From NCBI GenBank assembly GCA_951812925.1, contig OX638371.1, positions 310,001-374,000 of the forward strand: DNA of 64,000 nucleotides, given 5' to 3'. The notes under the pieces are model-generated. The model did no database searches. It was not told where the DNA came from and saw nothing but the letters and a program-made list of their open reading frames with translations. Positions 22,901-34,900 of this stretch are shown here, piece after piece. The DNA is from Calliopum simillimum (Eukaryota; Arthropoda; Insecta; Diptera; Lauxaniidae). The position numbers and the translations under genes are program-made. The first letter of the stretch is position 1; each line of letters opens with the position of its first letter.

Positions 22901-25900
22901 ACCGAAATCTATAAAATAACTCATTTGCAAAAATCCCTCAAAGCTTTCCAGGTAAAACTACCAAATGACATTGAAAAAAAAAAGAGTTCAAAGTAAACGA
23001 TGCACCCCCATACAAAACAAAAATACTAGTACTGGGCTTGTAACAACAACAGTTATAGCAAATATAGAAATTTTTCTTACTAAACATTTTGCGATAAATC
23101 TGTCCAACACTATATTGAGCTTTGATTTAATTTTATTTATGAACAATATAATTTTATTTCCATTGTACTACGAGAATATACCAATTTTCTGTTTATATAG
23201 AGATGTGTCCAAATACTGAAATCGTCGCGGCAGATTAGTATGACTGTTCGGGCACCAACAACATTTAGCTCAACTGCTCCTTTGCATGGTTTTGGACCAC
23301 CTTCGCGCGATCCAATGTATTCATCGATGGCTCCGTTGCTTCCGCAGTCGCAATCATCAATTATTTCACCATTTGGAGCAGTAGGTGGGTTACCTTTTAG
23401 ACAAACATGTTCCTGGATGGACAGGCATGGCAGACCTGCATCACCACCTACAGAGTATGGGGGTCGCCGAAGCAATCGCAGGGATAGGTGTGAAATGACA
23501 AAATGCCTCAAGTATTTTAAATTATTAAATTGTTGTTCATTACTTCCTTTAGAATAAGACGAGTGGAGCTTATCATTGAACCCGGCCAATCGTTAGGCTT
23601 AATGATACGTGGTGGAGTTGAGTATGGACTTGGTATTTTTGTGACCGGAGTTGATAAGGATAGTGTAGCCGATAGAGCTGGCTTAATGGTGGGAGATGAA
23701 ATTATTGAAGTTAATGGTCAATCATTTCTCGATGTAACACATGATGAAGCTGTGACGCAGCTTAAGTACCACAAACGAATGTCACTGGTGATACGCGATG
23801 TAGGCAAAGTACCGCATTCATGCACATCAATTGAATTAGAACCATGGGACACTTACAGTCCAACAGGAACGAGGTTGTTAGAAATTTTGCTGTGCAAAGT
23901 ACCATATATATGTTATCGGGCATTTATTTATTTTAGAGCAAAAAGAAAAAGCCACATTACAGCTATGGTTGAAGAAAAGGCTCGTTCGCTTCTACCAAGA
24001 CATCAGTTTGCGAGTTTGTCTTATTATATCACTGAATATGGTGCGAAAGCAATGACTATAGATGCCTTTGTTTCGGTGTTACTGGAAATGTTAGATACAT
24101 ATGAGAAAGTAAGAAGTGAAGGTTTAAAAAAGTCAAAATGCCATGAAATTGATATCAATTTTTTTATATTTTAAAGCACACTCTGGTTACAGAAATACGT
24201 GAGCTAATATACCCGGAGGATCGAACCAGATATGATGAACTTGTATATCGCAGAGAACGTGAGCCACATAACGTTGAGCGACACAGGGTAAGAGTTTGGC
24301 ATATTTTATTTGTAAGTCATAAGCTTGAGCATAATTTTTGTAATCCCATTTGTTATTTATTGTGTCTAAAAAGTGATGAGCGAACCAAGATTAATCCTTG
24401 GCCTTTGTCTTGACTTTGATATTAAGTCTTGGTCTTCGGGTATTGTTCTTAGTCTTGACCGGCGTTAGGAAATAACGCCCAAGGAAATAACGGCCAAAAA
24501 AAAAACGAAATAACGCCCAAAAAATAATATGACGTAATAACGCCCAAAAACAAAACGAAATAACGCCCAAACTATTTTCATATAAATTTGGGCGATAATC
24601 AATTTGGAAATAACGCCCAAACATTTGGGCTTTATTTCGCTTTTTTTGGGCGTTATTTCCAAAATTATTATAGCCCAAATTTATATGAAAATAATTTGGG
24701 CGTTATTTCGTTTTTTTTTTTTGGGCGTTATTTCCTAACGCCGTCTTGACCTTAGAAAAAAAAATTGCAGAAAAAAGTGCTGAGGAAGTTAAGTTTGAAA
24801 AATGTCCAAACCGTCTAAATTATGAAGTTATTAAGTAAAACATGTAAGTCCTTTGAAATCCTTGTAAAGTCGTAAAAGCTATCAAATTCAATACAAATTT
24901 TAACAGTTTTATGAGTGTACGTAGTTTTCGAGGTAGTTTTTTTTTCTGGGAATTTGTTTTTTCTTATTAGAGCCTTTTAGATACTACTATTTGAATACAA
25001 TTTGAGTTGATTATAAACTATTGTTTTTAATATTTCAAATTGGACCGAAATTGGACCATTGACTTTAACAAAACCATAAAAATTGATACAGCGGTTTAGC
25101 CGTGAGAGCGTTTTTCGATTTAGGGGCGTGACCTAACCCACTAAAAAAAATCCTTTGCACTGCTTCTCCTCACAACCTTTCCAACAAAAAATAAAATCAA
25201 ATGAATATGATCAGATTTAGGCATAGAAACAGAAACTGAAGCGATGTTGTTTGCCTATTTATGTTTAGATCTTTAAGGCTATGGATTGCACTGTGACCTA
25301 AAAAATCTTTCCCTACAAGAACTTTTATAAAGCACGTCACTTCCGTGGGAATAATATTATCTAAGTCATTGGGATCTAAAAACCCGGCACCTAGGTACTT
25401 AATTCTGCGACTCACCGCAGCAGGGCTCTGCTATTTCCAGATTCACTTGACAGAGCCTACAACCAAACCAATCTTCTTTAGGTGGTAATTAAGCTTGCAG
25501 TGACCTGACATTACTTCAGTGTAGGTTTTTATATTTTTTCTGCTGAGGTTAAAAATTACTTGCACCTGAACAAGTTTTGGATCGATTAGCCTGGAACCAT
25601 CAATATAGTTGAAAATGCAAAGCTCTGGTTCGCATCTCCTACTTATTCGATTCTTTAAATGCAAACAATTTGACTATACATTTTTATTTATCTTTACAGA
25701 GGGCTACAGAATCCTCGCGCGATTTACCGGTAAGCTTCTTAGAAGATTTGTTCTACGACACAGAATATCCTTTCTAGAATTATTAGCTGTAACGTATTCG
25801 TAAATATGCATGTGATCTATTAATTATTACAAAAAAAAATCGTAATTACCAACTGTTACAAATGACCTTTGTACACAAATAGTATAAAAGGCACTGGTAC

Positions 25901-28900
25901 TTATAACAATATTACACTAAATATCTTTTAAAACTTTTTTATTTAAATAATAAAAATCTTCCATCACAATTAATGTTAATGTGCTAAAGTATACTTAATA
26001 ATTTGTTATTCAATGTTCTTGTTGTTGCCTATATTTGCATGAAAAATATATTTACAAAAGAATTAATACACTTACTACCATGTTTAATTTAATGCAATGA
26101 CTTACACATACTCGATGAGATTATAAACAACACAAAATGTAAATACATAAGTATATTAACAAGATCTTTTTAAACTTCGGTGTTTAATTCTACATAGCTT
26201 TGAGGAACACCTTTTTAAAGTCTGCATTCCAAGGGAAATGGTGAATTCACTTTCCGCGTATGTTTGTGTTGAAAATATATATAACCATCATGTAAGGATT
26301 GTTTCCGCACTTCAAATTCATTTTTAATTCAATTTAGTTCATTCTTTTACGCGAAAAAATCCCGCTTTTAGTTTCATAAAAAAACCTTAAGGGGAGATAT
26401 ACACCTAGACAATTGAAAAAATCTATTTTATTTTTTTCGCATTTTCTTTAATTTTGAGGTCTTAAGAACACCTGGTGAAAACGGCAAGGCAATATCTTGA
26501 TAAATAAGCGAGTTACAGCCGAAAACGTAAACGTAAAAAAAAAAACATAAACTGAGTATTTACTATGGTTTGTTTAGCTATTCGCAGAAACTGTGATTCC
26601 AAGGATGAGATGAAAAAAGCGATATGGGCAACATTCTACCATTATAGCTCAATAGCTCAACATAATTTTTGTCCCGAATCGTGGTGCAAGTGGCAACAAG
26701 CGAAAGCAAAAAAACAATTGAAAACTTTCTGTTACGATCATGCTGCATTGCCGCAAATAGTATTAGATGCCACCAAACCAGTTTACGATATCTCGAAATA
26801 TTTTCAATATTTCGTAATAAACAAAAATTTAACATATACATACTTAAATGTGTATACTTTCATTTAGTTTAAACTCCGATCCGAAATTTAATATTGTTTT
26901 CCTACAAAAAATCTCAAAAATTAGCTATTTTTTTGGCCTTCTAAGTGCATATCTCCCCTTAAGCTGCTGCTAACATACTAGTATAAGAAGGGCTTGTTGC
27001 AATAAGGAGTTTACTACAAAATCAGATTGTGATGTTAAACAACTTAGAGAATGTATTATTTTTTATCGAGTTATATGACAGAAACCAATTGTAGTAACTA
27101 TAAATGATTGATTTTGGTTTTCAAGGATAAAATACAGAGTTTCTCATTATTCAATAGTTTGTATCTTTCAAATTTTTTTGTTGTCTATCCGAACAACTAG
27201 TAAATATATAAATCCATTTAATCAAATTATCTTTTTTGCGAATAAAAGATAAAATTACACATTTAAAGTGTATAGTATACAAACATAAGAATTTTGCTGT
27301 TCAGCTTTATGATCACAGATTGGCTTAAGCTGTTTTGTCTTGTGGCCGGAGGAATACACAATACGACTACTTTTTTAAAATTAAGGAACAAATTTCTAAA
27401 GACACCAACTAAATACCGTTGTTTCCCAAATATTCGAACTATAAAACAAAAAAAAAAAAAAAAATATAAAAATATATGGGCACGGCCACCGTTGGGAACG
27501 TTACGTTCGCACGCACATTTTTGCCCATATCTCTTTGAAAAATAATCAAACATCATAATATCTTAAGTGCATGTAATAAGGCTCCCTAAGGCCAATATTT
27601 CGTAGGAACAAAGATTTTGTCTATCGCTTATGGCTTAGAAGTTATAAGAGCTTAAGTGCCGTTGGTAACGTTATTTTTTTTTTCAACAATTTTTGAGGTC
27701 AGTGCACATTTTCTAAAAAGTCTGCGAATCTAGTAATGTATTTTCTCGAACATCTTCTATAATATCAAGATAAAGGATCAAAGCTAGATTGGAATGGTAA
27801 TTGAGGTGAAAAAAATATTATTGGTGGACTTACAGACATTAAAGCAACGTTGGTTACGTCACGCAAAAGCGTTGGGAACGTTATGCGTACGAATTTCCAT
27901 AAAAAAATTGAGGGCAAATACAGCCAAACATCCATAAAGATGAAAATATGTGAATATTTCATTCCTTGGAAGGTTCCCATTTACACTACATTACAAATTT
28001 TTTGCTTCAAGACCTCGATACATATTTTTTTTTGAAATTACGATTTCTCCCAAAAGGATAAAGCTATCTACATGAAACTTGGTACAGATAATACTGAGAG
28101 CCATTTTCTGATCAGGATTAAAATTGAGCGCGATCGGTTAATGTTCACGCCTACCTCCCATTTATGCTAGTTAAAACGTTGTATGGGAAGTAGGCGTGGA
28201 AATTAACCGATCACGTCCAATTTTAGTCTCAGGCAGCTTAGTAATATTGGCGTTATCTGTACCAAATTTCATGCATCTAGCTAAATTCGTATGACCGCCA
28301 GTCTGGGTTCAACAAAAAAAATGAAATCAAAAATACATTTTTTTCTGTTTTTTTCAGATTTTAATGTTGAGCCCTGACAGGTGGCCGAACGGATTAAGCT
28401 AGATGCATGAAATTTGGTACATGTAACAAGAATATTACTAGGTTGTTTCGGAAGCTTCAAAAAGCCTGTAAAGAACCAAAAATTTGTGATATCCTATGCG
28501 CTTGGATAGATCTCAAAATAGCAATTAACGTGATTTATGTCCATAACTTCCTCTTCAATCCAACAGTTCTTATTAATTGATTTAAATTATTGTAAGGAAT
28601 TTCTATCCCTTTCAACATGGCGTGGATTCAGAAGAAATTTTAGTAGAAAAATATAACTTATGATTTTTGATTAAAAAATGTTGGGAACGTTACACATATT
28701 TAGTGGCTATGTTCACCATGGTAGATACTTTATTTAAGTAATTTTAAAATGGATTCAGAAATTAGACTGAAAATACTCGAAAAGGGTGATTGCATTTTAA
28801 TATTTTACCCACTAACTTCCGCTACAAGAAATTTCTTAAAATATTTCGTTGAGAACGTTATGTTTTTTATTGCGGTAGAATTCATCGCCAACAAATATGC

Positions 28901-31900
28901 ATAAGCAACTGGTTTTCCTTCAAAATATCAATGTTTATCCTTAATTTCAAACATTTTCTTTCTGCGGAAATCAAAATTGCATTGATACAATAAAAATAAA
29001 GGAAATTTTTACCTTCTTTTCGGGACTTGTTTTTTTGGCATTTTTTTTTTTTCTTTTCACAAGCAAGAGTAAGTTTTTATGAAAAAAGCACCCCTAAATC
29101 AACTTTTACACTTGAAAATGGTATTTTTTGACAGCATTAGATGTAAACTTATGAAATATGGGCAAATATGGGAGATTTAAAGAAAAAAAAAGTTGAATAG
29201 CTTTGTCTTACGTGGCCGTGCCCATATAAGTATTTTATAATGAAGAAAATACATAAACTTAAATTTGAAAATATATGAACTACAAGTTGATTGTAACGCA
29301 ATAATTAGTAATCAACTCTTTACTAAAGCACCTCTGAAATAAGCCTACTCACAAAGCACATTACAAACTCCATTATTTTATACCTTACAAATTTGTTTTT
29401 AAAACCATTTTCGTTGTTGCATCATATACATTTGTATGTATTTAGAACAATAAATTTGTCTGTACTTAAAAAAAATATCTTCAGGTAACTGATATGGATT
29501 TGGAGATTATCGCTGCCACTGGAAATAGTCCTTCCTCAGACTCTGGGCTAGGCATGACAGTTTCGGACTTAAAAATTCGGTATCTGCAAGTTTCAAAAGA
29601 TAAATTTAATAATTTTGATTTGTTTAGCACACAGACATTATTACTCGTACATACCCACATTTTCCAAAAATAACTCTTTAATACTTTTATTAAGAACACT
29701 ATTTTTGAGATATTTTTCCATTATACCCATTGAATTTAAACGAATTTTATAAATCAGTTCGTTGCAACAACTGCCATATCGTCCACTGTCTGCCGGACCA
29801 ATATTACATCGCACACATTTTCATCATCTCTCTTCTCATCAAAATCCCAATCATAGTCATCATTCGCCACTACGCCATCTAGGAGGTTCACAGAAACGTT
29901 TAACACCTACAAAAAATGTTATCAAGCATAATCCAAGCTCAGACTCTGCTGGAATAAACCTTAGCTATGTCCATGTCCATAGCAACAGCAATGACAATCA
30001 GGTGACAATTTTTCAGATCAATTTGCACACAGATTTTTAATTCCCAATGCGCATTTAGTAAAATCTGACCATATTTTCGAATCTAAATTTAATAACATTT
30101 AGGATGTATTATGCAATGCAGTGTTATGAATAAAGTGAATTTCTATTTTGTTTGTAATTTTCGTCTAAGTATATTTATTTTGAGTAGAAAGCAAATCGTT
30201 TTTTATATCTAATTGGCCTAAGGATTTATCAGGCATTTTCTCAATTCCGATTTCTATCGTAACCGGAATGAAATCAATTTTAAGATGCTCTGTATTTCGA
30301 TTTGCAATTTTATTTATTGCAATAAAGTTCCGATTCCATTTTGTTTTCCGAAAGGCTGAGCAATTTAAGATTGATTCCATTTCGATTCCGATCAAAATCA
30401 GAATTGAGAATGCCTGTATATTTTTAATTATAAAATGCCACTATTTCGATACTTATTAATTTTATTCACAAATCATATCCTCTAGGAGTACGGTTGTGAA
30501 GGACATCGTCCCAGAAGGGGTAGTGAAACTCAATTGCCCCAGTCGGAGTACGAACAAGATGCGGTGAGTAGCTAACAATACTATACAGTCAACAGTGTAT
30601 CCACTTTGATATAAGTAGCTCGAAAACATACGAATAGTATTTTAAAAACAGATTGAATTTTTGGTATGTCAAACACCTTTTGGGGAATCGCCATTAAAAC
30701 TCTACAGCTTTATTCCAAAAAATCAGTTGATGACTCACAAATTTGACACAGCAATAGTATTGACAAGGGATAAAGATTTCAAGTTTACCATCTAGAGCTA
30801 AAATCGCAAATTAAAATTTTGTATTTCCATCATTAGTAAAAAACTATGCCAATATGTTTCTTCATACTAGAAATGTTGATTTCCTATAAGATTTCCCGAC
30901 TAGGGTTAATGAAAGGCAATAAACTTCCATCTCTTTAACTGAAATTCCATCACTTGACACTATTGTTTTTAACCATTACTAACTTCTTTTATTTTCCTAT
31001 TTGCTTTTCTGCTAATAATTAAATAATATGAATTCGGAAAAAAGGAACAGGTATGTTCAGAAAAATTTTTCAAAATAGGGTACATGTATGTAATATGAAA
31101 GTTAAAATACAGCTTATTAAGAGAGTTTGTTTGCTTATACGAATAACACTGCAAAAATGCTCAGATCAAAATATACTTTGCGAAAGGATTCTGCATAATT
31201 TGGTCTTAATGATGTATTCGAGCGATAAATACTGACCAAAACGCATTAACTAAGAATTTACCATTTGTTGAAAAATTTTTAAAAAACAAGTACTTGGAGC
31301 TTATTTTATTTTGTCGCTGAATAATTTTACATTTCGTCGAGTTAGAACTACAACTAGACATCTACACACATATATTAATGTTTTGAGTTAAGTATACAGA
31401 AACGTTAAGAAAAAACAGTTCTATGCCTAAGTCCAGTCGGTTTTTTGAAATGTAGTCGCTATCCAAATTTATATAAAGAATACAAAGCAGAAAACTGCAA
31501 AATCCCGTACAAAAACACGAATTTCAAAAACTTCAAACGCTTTTCTCAAAACATGAAAAATGTAGATGTCTAGTTGTAGTTTTATCGCGATAATTTAATA
31601 GTGAAGGCAAAATAGGTACAAATATCTAATTTTGTTAAAAAAGCACCGATTTTGATCCAACATAGCTAATTTTGTTGGCAATTGAAATTAGAAAAAAACC
31701 TACAATTTAACTGCGTAAATACTTTTGGAAAAAGTTCGAAAAACTGTTTTTTGAAAAAAAAAAAAAAAAATGAGAAAAAATTCATTTTCGATGTATTTTT
31801 CAATGATGAGTCCGAATCCGGCTTCAGAATTGGTCAATCATGTATGGTTTTTGAGATATCCTAGAATAAAGTTCAAAATTACGCTTTTTGAGGTTATATA

Positions 31901-34900
31901 GAAGACGCACGAAATTATTTTGCTATTAAATGCATCAAATAGAATTACACTACATTACAAATAATTAATATGTGTTTGTCACATTTTGCAGACCATATTT
32001 TCTAAGCTAATTTGAGTCCGAAAATCGCATTTTTTTTTTCCTATGGACCGTTCTCGAGATAATCGACCTTTCGATTTTCAAAGAAAAAATTAATTTTTCA
32101 ACAAAAATTTAAAAAATAATTTGTGTTTTCTATGAAAATAGAAATGGTCTTATTTCACTAAAACCTTAATAACTTTTTAAAAAATTATCCGATTTTGCTA
32201 AAATTGAACTCCAAATATTTGTAATTAAATACACTATTGAACTAAAATATAAAAAATATATATTTGTATAAGCTACCGGCAAAGAACCGTGTTTAATTTG
32301 GCTTAAACACGAAAAAGTGTAAAAAACTACTATAAAAATTAAATTTTCGTTGCTATAACTCAGCCAATTTGAATCCGATCTTAGATATTGGTAGACTTGT
32401 TGGAAGTTTAAGAATTTTTCTCTATAATAGTGTAAAAACATATTCGGTCAAAATTGGGTTTCTAAAAATATGTTCGAAAAAATGGAGCTATAACCTCAAT
32501 AATCGAAAAGGTCGATTATCTCGAGAACGGCCCCTAGGAAAAAAAAATAAATGCAATTTTCGGACTCAGCGACCTCAAATTAGTTTAGAAAATATGGTCT
32601 GCAAAATGTTACATTTTGGCTGTTGTCTAGTGTTATTCTTCATCTTTATAATGAGATAATAATGGTCATGAAAGTTTAAAATCATACGTGGATTGTCTTA
32701 TGATTTTTAACTTTCATGGTGTCATTTACAAATGATGATAACTTTTTACACGAAAACCATTTGAGACCACTTCATGGCTCATTTTAAAGACGAAATACTG
32801 CATTTAATAGGAAATGGCAAAATAATTTGTTGCGTCTTCTATATAACATCGAAAATTGTGTTTTTTGAACTTTAAAGTTAGCATTTCCAAAAAAACCATG
32901 AGTGAGACTTCAGCATAGACAAATTCATCGAAAATTACTCTTTTTTGTTTGGAATTGTTTCTATTTTAATTTTTTCTTTTATTCGAAAAATCGTTTTTCG
33001 ACCTTTTTCAAAAACTTCATAAATTGAAAATGTTTGTTTTTTTTTTAAATTTAATAGCCAACACATTGAGCCAATTCGGATCAAAATCGGTGCTTGTTCA
33101 ACAAAATAAGATATCAAAACCTTTTTTACCTAATTTGCCCCCACTATAAATTTTTATCATTTAAAAGAAAATCAGAACAAATTTGAAGAATGTTAGCATT
33201 TCATGCACCCATTACAGCTCTTGTGAAGTCAAACTCTTGACTACAACAAACTGAATTTAATGCCAAAATAAAGCAATCCGAGATATGTTCAATTTCTTGA
33301 TTTTCCTGTACAACAATTGTTTTATAAGAAAACTGAATAAATACAAAATCATTACGCAATTTGAATATGCCAAAGTTTAGTAGTTTTATTAGAAAAATAT
33401 CATATATTACTATTACATCATTCGAATCCAAGTTTTATGACTCCTAAGATTCTATAAAATGTGGCACTACTAAGTCCATAATCCTCCTTGAACTTTATTC
33501 AATGTCATACTAAATGTCTTTATCTCTTATATGGGCGATTCCACAAAAAGCAGTAATTTTGCGTTCCACTAATTTTAAACGTAAAAAAATTTCAAATTTG
33601 ACATCAAAATGGTAAAGTGGTCAAAATGTCTGCACAGTGCTATTCGTCAGCGACAAAAATTGAATTTAGATCAAGTTTATTTACTTTCAAGTTCATACCA
33701 AAAAGCTTCGTAAAATTTTCTTATAAAATACAAAAAAAATAACACTTTGCGTGGTTGGAACCTTATTAAGTTGCACAATATACACTTTAACTGGAAAACA
33801 TATTTTTCTCCAGTTTTGATCAATTTCGCTTTAACTTGACTTACCTACCAATGGATCACAATAATCAAAACTTAATATTGAAAAGTACTGCAGATGGGTA
33901 TTACTGAATATTTGTACTACATGGAAATGAAAATATAATATCCCGATGATTTATGTTTTTTATTACGCTTATTATAACAACTTTAATCTATTCCAACTAT
34001 GTATATGCACCCTCAGAAAAACATTTTTTTTTTTGTTGTCCTAGTTAAAATTACGACTTATTGCAGAATTGTCCATATAAGAGTTACTATTTGTCAAGCC
34101 CGTTGGTAGGCATTATAAGCTGCCATACTAAGAAATATAACTTGTATAATTTAAATCAAATGTACAAAACTGTTTCAAGTTAAAAAAATACTGACGAGCC
34201 ATTCATTTCCATTTCCAATTCCAACTAAAGTATAGATGTAGATTAGAAACTCTATATTTTTAATTTGTAGTTACTAGAACTGCCAATCCCTTAGTACTTC
34301 CGTGCAAAGGAATAATCGAGGGTTTTCAATATTTACATATATTGAACTCTTTTTTTTTAATTTTTAATAACCTTGAGGTAAAATGTAAGAATGAAAACAT
34401 TTTTAACCACATACCGAGTTCGAAACTTAGTATTACAAAATTGTTTCGGGATTGGAAAGCCTAGGAGTTATATGTTATGTTCATAACAGCATAGACGCTG
34501 TAGTACCTGTATTCTTAACTTGTATATGACTAGTAAAAAAATGGTTTTTGAACTTAAACCTTTAAAATGTTAACTTATAGTAGTTACAATTTTTCTTAGT
34601 TATTAGTTTCTTTATATTATATTAGTTGTAGTTATTTTATAATCCTGTTGCTGTTTCATTCAAGAAAGTTGCGTTCTGTTATATCTGTCATAACTGAAAT
34701 GCTCGTGCTATTGCTTAGATGAAAACTTCTAAGCTGGACATTCGAATCAAACATTTTGTAGCCCAGTCAATAAACATTTTTTTATTCTAAAAAATTTCTT
34801 AAATTTTGAAATTCAAGTAAATTATTTGAATTAGTACCATAAAAACAAGTCCGAATTTGCAGATCAAAAGATCAATGTATTTTTACGGAATTGATTGCAA

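Larger units (their letters stand above)
19656..22975. repeat. Foldback family A with two nested insertions
   Basis: Left arm 19656-20080 and right arm 22473-22975 pair as in the copy at 16090. Two other elements (20081-21612 and 21731-22468) interrupt it. The host segment 21613-21730 continues the family A text between them. Confidence 0.75.

Noticed and set aside
24391..24678. FGRYF-rich repeat protein on the minus strand
   Set aside because: It is the translation of the AAATAACGCCCAAA units of a palindromic transposon.
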